A stretch of DNA of 36,237 bases, taken from Gammaproteobacteria bacterium (GTDB lineage: Bacteria > Pseudomonadota > Gammaproteobacteria > Thiohalospirales > Thiohalospiraceae). Shown here in pieces: positions 1 to 8,357 of the stretch (its first letter is position 1; each line of letters opens with the position of its first letter). The notes beneath the pieces were generated by a model. It saw nothing but the letters and a program-made list of their open reading frames with translations. It had not been told where the DNA came from and did no database searches. The stretch covers positions 1 through 36,237 of the forward strand of contig JAJRUV010000048.1 in the NCBI GenBank assembly GCA_024277595.1, in the 5' to 3' direction. The position numbers were made by a program, and so were the translations under genes.

Positions 1-1
1 A

Positions 2-276
2 CTTGAAGATTTCCTGTCCGGCACCCAGGCCGTGGCCTTTTCGGTCCTCAGCGACAAGGATGCCTGTTACCGCTGGATTCAGGGGGAACTGGTCAAGTTC
101 CGGTACCTGAGGTGCTCCCGTCCGGAGAAGAGGATGGTGATCCGCTACCTGATGAAAATCAGCGGCTATTCCCGACAGCAGCTCACCCGGCTGATTGCCC
201 GGTACCGCAAGACAGGCCGATTACAGCGCCGTCAGCGCACGGTCTCCGGCTTCAAACAAAAGTACACCGAACAGAA
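2..276 (+). pseudogene. Integrase-like transposase, N-terminal fragment (cut by window edge and by IS3 junction)
   Basis: The reading frame is open from the first bases of the window (LEDFLSGTQAVAFSVLSDKD...), so the gene begins upstream and the GTG at 32 is not its real start. The visible part is a basic, helix-rich DNA-binding region (ISGYSRQQLTRLIARYRKTG, then an RRQRT segment) like the N-terminal HTH part of DDE integrase-type transposases. Similarity ends near KYTEQ at about 273, where the sequence passes into the 3' part of an IS3-family transposase read on the other strand. The catalytic domain is therefore absent, and the residues from about 277 to the stop at 352 are antisense IS3 sequence. 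Family assignment is from recalled similarity only; that it is a broken fragment is well supported. Confidence 0.6.
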
Positions 277-751
277 ACTCGTATCCATGGTATTGGACAG
301 GCGCCAGGATAATACACGCCGGGAATGCCAGTCCATGATGGCCACCAGATAGGCAAACCCCCTGGCCATGGGAATGCAGGTGATGTCCGTTGCCCAAACC
401 TGGTTGGGTCGGTCAATCACCAAATCGCGCAGCAAATAAGGGTAAGTCTTGTGTTCCTGATTTGCCAGGCTCAGATTTCGCTTTGGATAAAGCGCTATCA
501 ATCCCATCTTGCGCATCAGCCGCCGTATGCGTTTCCGGTTGACCTTGTAACCCTGATTCATCCAGCCAATCCCGTATACGCCGACTACCATAGCAAGGGG
601 GCTTCAGGTGGTAGCGGTCAATCAATGGCATCAAGGCCAGTTCTTCTTCAGATACCGGCTTTGGCACATGGTAGAACGTGGAGCGAGACAGCTCCAGCAA
701 CTCACACTGGCGGCGAATGGTCAACGATTCCTTTTGCTCCCGATTTACCAT
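272..751 (-). pseudogene. IS3-family transposase OrfB, frameshifted and 3'-truncated
   Basis: The N-terminal part (MVNREQKESLTIRRQCELLELSRSTFY, then CYGSRRIRDWL) reads in one frame from 751. The continuation (NQGYKVNRKRIRRLMRKMGL, then the rve domain with WATDIT and AIMDWHSRRVLSW) reads in another frame. The frame change is at about 556-566, between DWLDES and MNQGY. The second frame ends at about SNTMDTSFC (near 272), so the integrase core keeps only its first catalytic Asp (in WATDIT); the second Asp and the Glu are lost. OrfB normally makes, with OrfA, the OrfAB transposase. This copy is inactive. Confidence 0.85.
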
Positions 752-1056
752 TTCTTTCCTCTGGGCCCGTGAATCCGTTCGAGTCCACGTTCCAAAAAAT
801 CATTTTCCATCGTCAGTTGGCCAATCTTGGCGTGAAGTTCCTGGATTATTGCTTCTGAATCTTCCGCCTTCCTGACTCCTTTCCCGAATACATCCGGTGC
901 ATTGGCCAACAACTGTTTTTTCCATTCTGTTATCTGATTGGCATGCACATCAAATTTCTTCACCAGTTCCGCCAGGGTCAGGTCACCCTGAGTCGCAGCA
1001 GCCAAGGCCACTTTGGATTTGAATTCGGGTAAATGCGTGCGTCTTTTTCGTCTCAT
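745..1056 (-). CDS. IS3-family transposase OrfA
   Basis: About 103 residues. It starts at MRRKRRTH (1056), with a GGGAGAG ribosome binding site just upstream; a longer in-frame start at 1083 has no such site. The protein has a helix-turn-helix (LTLAELVKKFDVHANQITEWKK) and a C-terminal leucine-zipper-like helix (IIQELHAKIGQLTMENDFLERGLERI), the usual OrfA features for binding the terminal repeats and pairing with OrfB. It ends in ATGGTAA, which also contains the OrfB start. OrfA looks intact, but its partner is broken, so at most it could act as a regulator of related elements. Confidence 0.8.
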   Translation of the reverse strand: MRRKRRTHLPEFKSKVALAAATQGDLTLAELVKKFDVHANQITEWKKQLLANAPDVFGKGVRKAEDSEAIIQELHAKIGQLTMENDFLERGLERIHGPRGKKW

Positions 1057-1191
1057 CGTTTCTCTCCCGAGCTTTTTGCTCAATGTTCAGGGAGAGCACT
1101 TATTTTTGTCCGGTTTTTCTCCAACCTATGGGGTCCACATCTGTATGCCATCCGCCGGTACGATAAATCCCCTTCAAGCCAATCGCGAACC

Positions 1192-1231
1192 GTAGACACC
1201 ATGAAGGATTGCAATCTTTCATGGTGTCTAC
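1192..1231. repeat. 40-nt near-perfect palindrome
   Basis: The arms GTAGACACCATGAA and TTCATGGTGTCTAC are exact complements. The centre GATTG/CAATC is also self-complementary, leaving one G/T pair as the only departure. It lies in the 200-bp gap between the IS3 end (about 1138) and the chemoreceptor gene at 1340. It is followed by a short T-run (GGTTTTTG at about 1241-1248), so it could act as a bidirectional terminator, but the perfect centre without a loop is unusual for that. An operator or transposon end are alternatives. No other copy was noticed in the window. Confidence 0.7.
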
Positions 1232-1339
1232 CTGCGGACTGGTTTTTGCTAAAGCTTTCTCTTTGTCCGTCGATAATCATGATGTCTATTGCCCACATAT
1301 CTGTAGTGGAAAAATGAATCTGGAACGTGAGGATGGTTA

Positions 1340-3451
1340 ATGAATACTCTGAGCATCAAGGCAAAAACCGGAATAATTCTTGTGTCCGGCTCTCTGCTGG
1401 TGGCGTTGTGCAGCACCGTTGTGTTTATCATACTGGCAGGCGCCAGAGCTGATTCCGATACGGTGGATGCAGCCGGCCGGCAGCGCATGCTGAGCCAGGC
1501 GATGACCAAATCCATTATGGGTTATGCGCTATCCCGCAACGAGCTGGCGGATCTCAGGATCAAGGTGGTCGAGTTCGACAGCTACATCACCAAGATGCGT
1601 GGTACCTATACCAGCATGGTGGTTGGAGCCGCCAAGCAGGGGGGGGTCAATATCTCCATGAATCCAGGGCAGGAGTCCCATCCGGCAGTGCCCTATCCGG
1701 CCACCTTTGCGCGTGAGGTGGGAGAGGCATTTGCCGCCGAGGGCGGGATGTCGGTAACGATCCTTTCCGATGATCCGATCAACCCTGTAATGGGCCTGCA
1801 GGACGCCGCTGACCGGGAGGCCTTTGCTGCGCTGAGCGCCAATCCGGCGCAAATTTTTTCCAAACCGATAGAGGCGGGCAACAAGATGCATATGCGTTTT
1901 TATACCGCTGACAAGGCTACTGTCCAGGCCTGTGCTTCCTGTCATACCAGCATGAAGGGCAAATCCTTTAAGGTAGGTGATATGCTGGGCGTACGGCGTT
2001 ATGACATGATCTATGCTGATGATATTGCACTGGGGCGGCAGCGTCTCAATCCCAGTATGGAGGAGTACGAAACCGCCAGAAAAATATTTGCCCAGACATT
2101 GGAAGCGTTCAAAACTGGAGGCAAGTATCCGGTCGATCTCGAGATGACCGAGTTTCGCACCTATGCGGGCAGCAACAGCGAAGCGGTTGTGACAACGCTT
2201 GCAGAGGTTGATTTAGTGTGGCAACAGTTCGAGCAGGCCGTGCAAGCGTTGTTGCAGACCACGATAGGTGATGATGCCTACTGGCGTGCCTACGAGGAAG
2301 TAATGGCCGGTTCCAACCGGTTGCGCAAGGTGAGCAACGACCTGACCCTGTTGTATGGAGAGAAGGCGCATATCAGCCAGAAATGGATTCTCTGGTCGGT
2401 TATTGCGATGTTGCTGTTTGCCTTGGCAGGTTTCGGGATTATTTTTGTTATGTTCAACCGGGCTGTTATCAACCCTGTTATCAGGCTGGTCAGAGTGGCT
2501 AATAAAATTGCAGAAGGGGATCTGACCCAGAATATTGCTGTTTCGGGAAGGGATGAGATAGGAATGCTGGCCAGCGCGCTGAATACGGTAAGTGGTAATC
2601 TTAATACCATGGTGTCGAAGATCAACAGCACTGCCCGGCTTCTGTCCGACTCGACAGCCCGGATAGTGGATGTTAGCCAGCAGATGGAACAAGGTGCCGG
2701 CAAACAGGTGGTACAGACTCACGCTGTTGCCCAGTCCATGGATCAGATGGAAGCAACTTCACAGGAGATGTCACAGCATGCGAGCGAGGCGACCCGCGCA
2801 GCTGCCCAGGCATCTGATGTGGCGGTGCAGGGTGGGGAGGTTGTTCGTCAAAACATTGACGGAATGGTGCGGGTCTCGGCTACCGTGCAGGAGTCGGCGG
2901 AAAAAGTGGAACAGCTCGCGCGCCATTCCGAACAGATCGATCAGATTGTGTCGGTCATTGAAGATATTGCCAACCAGACCAATCTGCTGGCATTGAACGC
3001 CGCAATCGAAGCGGCGCGTGCCGGTGAGCAGGGTCGGGGATTTGCGGTCGTTGCCGATGAAGTGCGCGGATTGGCAAACCGGACCACTGAAGCGACCAAG
3101 GAGATTGCTGATATGGTCAAGGTTATCCAGTCAGGAACCGAGGCAGCGGTGATCTCCATGGGAGCGGGGCAGAAGGAGGCTGAACAGGGGGTAGAGATGG
3201 CCAATCAGTCCGGTGATTCGCTGGAGCAGATTGTTGGAATGGTTGGCGGGTTATCGGATCGCATTCAGCAGATTACCCGTGCTACCGAGACCCAGTCTAC
3301 CGTAACCCGGGATGTTACCGCCAATGTGTCGGTAGTTGCCGGGATCAGTGAACAGACCGAGAAGGATGCGCAACTCTGCTCGACATCAAGCAGTGAGCTG
3401 GCCAAGCTGGCGGTGGAGCTTCGGGAGATGGTCGGGCAGTTTAAAATCTAA
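1340..3451 (+). CDS. Methyl-accepting chemotaxis protein with PilJ-like N-terminus and haem-c sensor domain
   Basis: 703 residues; TGAGGA ribosome binding site 7 nt before the ATG. An N-terminal membrane helix (about 10-33) is followed by [11 protein letters not shown] (near residue 44), typical of PilJ/NarX-type sensory helices. A periplasmic region follows, with a CxxCH haem-c motif at C198-C201-H202 in a context ([16 protein letters not shown], then VGDMLG) like the Tll0287-type haem domain. A second membrane helix (about 348-370) leads into HAMP (about 371-423) and the MCP signalling hairpin, whose tip contains [20 protein letters not shown]. There is no C-terminal CheR/CheB-docking pentapeptide; the chain ends EMVGQFKI. 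Family knowledge suggests sensing of redox state or a small gas ligand through covalent haem. The ligand and downstream CheA are unknown; the Pil-Chp cluster at 16110-25070 is one possible partner. Confidence 0.88.
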   Translation: MNTLSIKAKTGIILVSGSLLVALCSTVVFIILAGARADSDTVDAAGRQRMLSQAMTKSIMGYALSRNELADLRIKVVEFDSYITKMRGTYTSMVVGAAKQGGVNISMNPGQESHPAVPYPATFAREVGEAFAAEGGMSVTILSDDPINPVMGLQDAADREAFAALSANPAQIFSKPIEAGNKMHMRFYTADKATVQACASCHTSMKGKSFKVGDMLGVRRYDMIYADDIALGRQRLNPSMEEYETARKIFAQTLEAFKTGGKYPVDLEMTEFRTYAGSNSEAVVTTLAEVDLVWQQFEQAVQALLQTTIGDDAYWRAYEEVMAGSNRLRKVSNDLTLLYGEKAHISQKWILWSVIAMLLFALAGFGIIFVMFNRAVINPVIRLVRVANKIAEGDLTQNIAVSGRDEIGMLASALNTVSGNLNTMVSKINSTARLLSDSTARIVDVSQQMEQGAGKQVVQTHAVAQSMDQMEATSQEMSQHASEATRAAAQASDVAVQGGEVVRQNIDGMVRVSATVQESAEKVEQLARHSEQIDQIVSVIEDIANQTNLLALNAAIEAARAGEQGRGFAVVADEVRGLANRTTEATKEIADMVKVIQSGTEAAVISMGAGQKEAEQGVEMANQSGDSLEQIVGMVGGLSDRIQQITRATETQSTVTRDVTANVSVVAGISEQTEKDAQLCSTSSSELAKLAVELREMVGQFKI

Positions 3452-3452
3452 A

Positions 3453-3604
3453 GTAACTATTCAGCTCACCCCTGAAATCCGCCATTTCTGCGTTAAAAAA
3501 TGATCATTTACCCGTGTAAACTTACATTTTTCGCCTTGAACTGACGAATTTCAGGGGCAATCTGGGCAGTTACATACTCATTTTCAACTATGCTGAATAG
3601 CTAC
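3453..3604 (+). repeat. 152-bp inverted-repeat element, copy A (MITE-like)
   Basis: It begins with GTAACTATTCAGC and ends with GCTGAATAGCTAC, 13-bp terminal inverted repeats with one mismatch. The first base is two positions after the stop codon of the chemoreceptor gene. Inside, ACCCCTGAAATCCGCCA near the left end is mirrored by TGACGAATTTCAGGGGCAA near the right, so the whole element can fold. Near-identical copies occur at 28368-28519 (inverted) and 33515-33666 (same orientation). There is no coding capacity. It resembles a non-autonomous element, possibly mobilised by an IS66-like transposase, but that link is a guess from the terminal GTAAC. Confidence 0.88.
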
Positions 3605-3702
3605 AATCTAAACAAGAGCAAAGGGCGGTTGATGATAGCTGGTACTGAACCTGGAAACTGCTCTCGGAATAGTAGTTTTCAGCTCAACTTTTGGAATTCA
3701 TT

Positions 3703-3785
3703 GGCTCCCTCTCCCTCCGGGAGACGACTCCAGGGATGGAGGAGGTAGAGTGATGCAGGATACCCAGAGTTGGGGTGAGGGGGGT
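3703..3785. repeat. Degenerate CCCTCTCCC...GGGTGAGGG-type dispersed repeat
   Basis: CTCCCTCTCCCTCCGGGAG, followed by GTTGGGGTGAGGGGG about 50 nt later, resembles a short intergenic repeat common in proteobacterial genomes in which both blocks are adjacent. Here the blocks are separated by a purine-rich insert (GGATGGAGGAGGTAGAG). It lies in the 620-bp gene-free stretch between the chemoreceptor and the GGDEF-EAL gene. No gene was seen in this segment. Confidence 0.4.
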
Positions 3786-3850
3786 GAAAATATAACGTTT
3801 TGTTTTTTCTAATTCTCATCATCCCGTCCTTGCTGGTTGAATCATGCTAA

Positions 3851-3989
3851 CAGGCTGTTGAAAAAGCCTCGGGCGAGTGCGAGACAAGGCGGAATCCGGC
3901 GAAAAAGCGCAGTTTATACGGAGTAAATGAGCATTTTGAGCCGGATTCCAACGCCGGATCGTGCCGCATGAGGGTTTTTCAACAGCCTG
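3851..3989. repeat. 139-bp MITE-like element with 15-bp terminal inverted repeats
   Basis: The ends CAGGCTGTTGAAAAA and TTTTTCAACAGCCTG are exact complements, and both flanks carry CTAA (3847-3850 and 3990-3993), consistent with a 4-bp target duplication. The interior holds a further inverted pair (GGCGGAATCCGGC and GCCGGATTCCAACGCC). It is non-coding. Elements with GGCTGTTGAAAAA ends are widespread in Gammaproteobacteria. It sits between the convergent 3' ends of the chemoreceptor (+) and GGDEF-EAL (-) genes and its fold could terminate either transcript. Confidence 0.8.
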
Positions 3990-4071
3990 CTAATGGTTTC
4001 GCCTTACCCTGAACCCTCGCAAGTGCGCACTTTACACTGATCAGCAGCGGTTTCCAGGCCATGCTGTTTGT

Positions 4072-6861
4072 TCAGTATTTCTCGAAAAACTTTATTATCT
4101 CATCAGGAGGTACCGGGCGGCTGTACAGATAGCCCTGTACTTCATCGCACCCCTGTTCTTTCAGATAGCGCAGTTGCTCCTCAATTTCCACTCCTTCAGC
4201 CAGCACCTGCAGCTTCATGCTGTGACCCAGTGCGATAATGGGAATAATCATGCCTGCGTCAATTTTTCCATTGGTAATGTCACGCACGAAGGATTGATCG
4301 ATTTTTAACCGGTTGATTGGGAAGCGTTTCATATAGCTGAGAGATGAGTAGCCGGTACCAAAATCATCAATCGACAAGGCTATTCCCATTTCACTAAGTT
4401 CGTGCAGTATCCTGATGGTGGTTTCCGCATCCCGCATGACGATGCTTTCGGTCAGCTCCAGTTCCAGATGTGATGGCTGCATCCCCGTTTCGTCCAGAAT
4501 GTCTGCAATCAGCTTGGTCAGTCCGGGAGTATGAAATTGGCGTGCAGAGAGGTTGACTGCCATTCTGACCGGGCTGTAGCCTGCCCTGGCCCATGCCCGA
4601 TGTTGTGCACAGGCAGTGCGCAGCACCCATTCACCAATGGGCACAATTAACCCGGTCTCTTCCGCCACCGGGATGAATCTGTCTGGCAAGATCAAACCCT
4701 GTTCAGGCTGTTGCCAGCGGATGAGCGCCTCCATACCATCCAGGGTGCCACCATTTTTCAGCGAAAACTGGGGCTGATAGTAGAGTTCGAACTCGTTTCG
4801 TTTCAGGGCGCGTTGCAGCTGGTTTTCCAGGGTCAGCCGTTCGGTTGCGCTGGTGGTCAAATCGGCAGTATAAAACTGGTAGTTGTTGCGGCCTTCCTCC
4901 TTGGCGCGATACATGGCGGCATCAGCGTTACGAACCAGGGTCTGCGCATCTTCCCCGTCCCCGGGATGGATGCTGATTCCTATGCTGGCATTGACGAAGA
5001 CCTCCTGATCTTCCAGGCAGAATGGCTCATTGAACAGGGCAAGGGTATGTTTTGCGACCGCAGCGATATCGTCCTGGCCCTTCAATGCTTCGACTATCAG
5101 CACGAACTCATCGCCACCAAGACGCGCAATGGTATCTTCAGCACGCATGGCCTCTTTCAGACGTTCGGCTACCTGCTGCAGCAGCAGGTCTCCCTTGGCA
5201 TGTCCCATGGAGTCATTGATGTTTTTAAAGCGATCCAGATCGATGAACAGGATTGCGGCTTGGTTTCCCTCGCGCTGGGCGCGCAGCACGGCTTGCTCCA
5301 GCCGGTCATGAAACAGCAACCGGTTGGGCAGCCCGGTCAGGGGGTCATGATGTGCAAGATGCGCAAGTTTGTGCTCGGTTTCCTTGATCCGGCTGATATC
5401 GCTGAATATTCCAACGTGATGGGTGGTTCGCCCTTCCTTGTCTTTGACTACGTTGACGGTAAGCAGTTCAGGGAAAATCTCCCCGTTTTTGCGCCGGTTC
5501 CAGAGTTCCCCTTGCCACTGTCCAGTCTCTGTCAGAGAGTGCCACATGGCCTGGTAAAAAGCCTGTTGATGGCGTCCCGATTGCAGTATTGAAGGGTTTT
5601 TTCCCAGCACTTCATGCAGAGTGTATCCGGTGATATGGGTGAATGCGCTGTTTACGGTAATAATCCGGTGTTGTGAGTTGGTAACCATGATCCCTTCCGA
5701 CGTGCCCTCGAATACGACGGCGGCCTGTTTGAGATCCCGCTGGGATTTGTCGATCTCCGCAACCATATGATTAAACCCCGTCACCAGTGCCTTCAACTCC
5801 CTCAGCGGTGAAAACACGCGGGAAGGACGGTAGTCCTGTTTTCCGACCCGGGCAAAATCAGCGGAAAGCTCCCTGATGGGCTTGTTGATCCGGTTTACCA
5901 GCACTAGGCCAAGCCAGACAAATGGCAATACAGCAGCGGTGACGGCAGCCAGCATTTTGAGCATGTTGGTGCGAATCGGTTCTACTATCTGTTCCCGTTT
6001 TACCTCGAAAATGATGCCCCAGTTCATATCTTCCACAGCAACGCTCATTCCGTAAACCGGTTTTCCCAATAGTCCCTGATAAACCCGGGTTGGGGGCCAG
6101 TCACGGCCCGCCATGAACGCTGCGACTATGGGTAATGATTCAATTTTCTTGCCTGCCTTGAAAGGGATGTTGTTGCCGGTGTTGAGCAGAGCGCCCTCTT
6201 TGTCAATTAGATAGCTGGTAACCTCATAGGTATGGATGTTATCCAGATGTTTGACTAACGGTTTCCACAGGGCGTAGGCGTCAATGTCCGCCAGCAGAAC
6301 CGCCAGAGGTTGCTCCGGTGGCCCGACAGGAACGGCCATCGTGAACAGGGAGCCTTCGTAGTGATGCCTGACCGGGCCGATATAGGGTTTCCCTGTCAGG
6401 GGAACGGACAGCCCCGGTGGTGGTGTGTCAAAATCAGTTCGCCAGTGTCCCAGCAGCGAGGGCCGATTGACGGGGAGACCCGCGTAAGGGTCGTGGCGCT
6501 CCAGTGCAGTAATGATCTGTCCGTTCGGTTCCAGCAGCAGCAGGGTGTTGAGCGCGGATTCCCGCTCCATCATATTGCTGAAAAGATCGTCAAGCAGTTG
6601 CCGATCCTGGCTACGGCCCGGTGTCAAAGTGTAGGCCATGGGATCGCCCTTGTTCTGCAACAACGTCAGGAGTCGAGACACCTCCTGATTAACGTGATCG
6701 GTGCTTAGCTTCTTGAAGTACTCTTCTTGCTGCAGCGCTTTGTCCAGCAGCAGGCTGTAATAGAAGGAACCGCCCCATAGCAGGAGCACGATCATGGGTA
6801 TGAAACTGGTGAGTAGTATCAGCCCATACCAGGCCTTCTTGAGTGAAAGAGAGAAACCCAT
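4072..6861 (-). CDS. Membrane GGDEF-EAL protein with periplasmic Cache-like sensor, HAMP and PAS domains
   Basis: 929 residues. A membrane helix (about 12-34) is followed by a roughly 270-residue periplasmic region resembling dCache, a second helix (about 305-328), HAMP (about 330-383), PAS (about 388-500), GGDEF (about 505-665) and EAL (about 690-925). The cyclase motif is intact (GGDEF, 582-586), preceded at the usual five-residue spacing by an RAED inhibitory site (573-576). The EAL motif (711-713) and the DDFGTGYSSL loop are also intact, so both c-di-GMP synthesis and hydrolysis are possible; which dominates cannot be told. The gene stands alone. It has no strong ribosome binding site before the ATG at 6861; TTGACA occurs 6-11 nt upstream of the ATG. 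It probably feeds into pilus or biofilm control. Confidence 0.92.
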   Translation of the reverse strand: MGFSLSLKKAWYGLILLTSFIPMIVLLLWGGSFYYSLLLDKALQQEEYFKKLSTDHVNQEVSRLLTLLQNKGDPMAYTLTPGRSQDRQLLDDLFSNMMERESALNTLLLLEPNGQIITALERHDPYAGLPVNRPSLLGHWRTDFDTPPPGLSVPLTGKPYIGPVRHHYEGSLFTMAVPVGPPEQPLAVLLADIDAYALWKPLVKHLDNIHTYEVTSYLIDKEGALLNTGNNIPFKAGKKIESLPIVAAFMAGRDWPPTRVYQGLLGKPVYGMSVAVEDMNWGIIFEVKREQIVEPIRTNMLKMLAAVTAAVLPFVWLGLVLVNRINKPIRELSADFARVGKQDYRPSRVFSPLRELKALVTGFNHMVAEIDKSQRDLKQAAVVFEGTSEGIMVTNSQHRIITVNSAFTHITGYTLHEVLGKNPSILQSGRHQQAFYQAMWHSLTETGQWQGELWNRRKNGEIFPELLTVNVVKDKEGRTTHHVGIFSDISRIKETEHKLAHLAHHDPLTGLPNRLLFHDRLEQAVLRAQREGNQAAILFIDLDRFKNINDSMGHAKGDLLLQQVAERLKEAMRAEDTIARLGGDEFVLIVEALKGQDDIAAVAKHTLALFNEPFCLEDQEVFVNASIGISIHPGDGEDAQTLVRNADAAMYRAKEEGRNNYQFYTADLTTSATERLTLENQLQRALKRNEFELYYQPQFSLKNGGTLDGMEALIRWQQPEQGLILPDRFIPVAEETGLIVPIGEWVLRTACAQHRAWARAGYSPVRMAVNLSARQFHTPGLTKLIADILDETGMQPSHLELELTESIVMRDAETTIRILHELSEMGIALSIDDFGTGYSSLSYMKRFPINRLKIDQSFVRDITNGKIDAGMIIPIIALGHSMKLQVLAEGVEIEEQLRYLKEQGCDEVQGYLYSRPVPPDEIIKFFEKY

Positions 6862-6960
6862 CTGTTGTCAATTATTGTTATGGAGAAAAAACTGCCAAGG
6901 TTATTGAAAGACGGTGTCAGCACGGTATCCGCAATTATCACATGGATAACATGCCAAGAG

Positions 6961-7027
6961 GAAATGGCGGATTTCAGGGGCAATCTGAGCAGTTACCGGC
7001 AATATTGACTACTCGCTGAGTAGTTAC
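6961..7027. repeat. Remnant of the 152-bp repeat family
   Basis: GAAATGGCGGATTTCAGGGG at 6961-6980 matches the end segment of the inverted 152-bp copy. It is followed by CAATCTGAGCAGTTAC (as in the other end of copies A and C) and, after a short spacer, GCTGAGTAGTTAC, close to the terminal GCTGAATAGTTAC. The central part is missing, so this is a deleted or rearranged fourth copy. It lies between the 5' end of the GGDEF-EAL gene and the 3' end of pyrC'. Confidence 0.75.
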
Positions 7028-7062
7028 GATATTTGAATCGCTCTCCCACCTGCGCAGTAGAT
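7028..7062. repeat. Remnant of the palindromic element also present at the right window edge
   Basis: GATATTTGAATCGCTCTCCCACCTGCGCAGTAGAT matches the segment at about 36203-36237 (GATATTTTGGCCGCTCTCCCATCAGCGCAGTAGAT), with a handful of changes. It abuts the stop codon of pyrC' (7062-7064), overlapping it by one base, and follows directly on the 152-bp family remnant. This is a composite of two repeat remnants in a 200-bp gap. Confidence 0.7.
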
Positions 7063-8357
7063 TAACTATAAATCCGGCAGGCTCCTGGCTGATGAACCAG
7101 CCGACCCGCCAGCAGGGTATGAGTAACCCTGCCCTTCAGTTCCCAGCCGGTAACCGGACTGTTCTGGCCGTGACTGGTCAGTGTTTCAGGGCCAACTGTC
7201 CAGTACTGGTCCGGGTCGAAGATACAGATGTTGGCTATAGTGCCGGGTGACAGGGTTCCCACCGGGATGCCGAGGATCTGCGCCGGGTGCCAGCTGAGAG
7301 TGGCGATTACTTCCGGCAATGCCATAACCCCCTGCTCCACCAGACGCAGACTGAGGGGCAGCAGGGTCTCCAGCGCGGAGGCACCGGGTTCGGTTTCGCC
7401 AAACGGGGCCAGTTTGGCGTCGAGATCCTGTGGTTGGTGGTCGGAGCAGATCGCTCCGATGACACCACGAGCCAGACCATGGCGCAGACCGTCCTGATCG
7501 CGCTGGCTGCGCAGGGGCGGGCGCAGGTAGCACTGGCTGTTGAAGTCGCTGATATCGATCTCGCTGAGATGGAGATGATGAGCGGTGATGCTGGCACTGA
7601 CCGGTAGCCCGTCAAACTGGGCGCGGCCAATCATCTGAATTGCCCGGGCGGTGGAGAGTGGGCCAAGATGGGTGCGGGCACCGGTCTGCCCGATCAGGGT
7701 AAGCAGGCGTGTTACCTCAATCGTTTCGGCGAAGGCGGGGATGCCGGGCAGTCCGAGCCGGGTGCTGACCGCACCCTCATGAGCACAACCATTGGCCGCC
7801 AGCCAAGGATCCTGCGGGCGCAGCAGTACGGTCAGATCGTGACTGGCGGCGTACTCCATGGCGCGGCGCAGTACCTCGGTATTGACGATGGGGCGATCTG
7901 CATTGCTGAATGCGATACAGCCTGCCTGGCTGAGAACCACCATTTCGCTGATCCGCTCGCCGGCCAGTCCCGGAGTGAGAGCGCCAATGGGCAGCACTTG
8001 TACATTGCCGCTGCTCCGGGCCAGTTCCTGAATCAGGTTGGCAACAGCGGGCGTGTCGGTAACGGGATTGGTGTCCGGGGGGCAGCAGAGGGTGGTAATT
8101 CCGCCAGCGGCAGCGGCAGCGGTTTCACTCGCGACGGTGCCTTTGTGTTCCTGGCCGGGTTCACGCAGCCTGGCCTGCAGATCCACCAGTCCCGGGCAGA
8201 CCACCCGCCCGCTGGCATCGATCTGCTGATCAGGGGCGAAATCTGCCGGGGGTTCTCCCAGGGAGATGATGCGTTCACCTTCGATGCAGAGATCGGCGGT
8301 CTGGTCGGTGCCGCTGGCGGGGTCGATGATCCGGCCGCCGTGAATGTGCAGTTTCAT
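7062..8357 (-). CDS. pyrC': Dihydroorotase-like protein PyrC' (probably non-catalytic ATCase partner)
   Basis: 431 residues, amidohydrolase fold. In the strand that normally carries the HxH metal ligands (GLxDxHxHLREPG) this protein reads [13 protein letters not shown], with Gln61 and Arg63 in place of both histidines. Other family blocks remain ([16 protein letters not shown]). Pseudomonas-type class A aspartate transcarbamoylase uses such an inactive dihydroorotase homologue as a structural partner of PyrB. The start overlaps the pyrB stop by 4 nt, fitting co-assembly. A separate active dihydroorotase gene is expected elsewhere in the genome. It is the last gene of the 11-gene operon. Confidence 0.9.
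   Translation of the reverse strand: MKLHIHGGRIIDPASGTDQTADLCIEGERIISLGEPPADFAPDQQIDASGRVVCPGLVDLQARLREPGQEHKGTVASETAAAAAGGITTLCCPPDTNPVTDTPAVANLIQELARSSGNVQVLPIGALTPGLAGERISEMVVLSQAGCIAFSNADRPIVNTEVLRRAMEYAASHDLTVLLRPQDPWLAANGCAHEGAVSTRLGLPGIPAFAETIEVTRLLTLIGQTGARTHLGPLSTARAIQMIGRAQFDGLPVSASITAHHLHLSEIDISDFNSQCYLRPPLRSQRDQDGLRHGLARGVIGAICSDHQPQDLDAKLAPFGETEPGASALETLLPLSLRLVEQGVMALPEVIATLSWHPAQILGIPVGTLSPGTIANICIFDPDQYWTVGPETLTSHGQNSPVTGWELKGRVTHTLLAGRLVHQPGACRIYS

Larger units (their letters stand above)
272..1138 (-). mobile_element. IS3-family insertion sequence remnant (orfA plus broken orfB)
   Basis: On the minus strand this has the classic IS3 arrangement: a small HTH orfA followed by orfB, overlapping at the sequence ATGGTAA. 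The orfA-side end is probably at about 1130-1139, where the strand reads TGTGGACCCC followed by ATAGGTTGG, a terminus typical of IS3-group elements. The opposite terminus is missing because orfB is cut at about 272-280, where it meets an unrelated integrase fragment. No second inverted repeat or target duplication can be seen. The element also has a frameshift in orfB, so it cannot move on its own. Confidence 0.75.

Noticed and set aside
325-858. 177-residue plus-strand frame
   Set aside because: It is antisense to the IS3 orfA/orfB remnant and has no independent support.
4711-5592. 293-residue open frame on the plus strand
   Set aside because: It lies fully antisense to the GGDEF-EAL coding sequence, whose motifs are unambiguous, and shows no recognisable domain.
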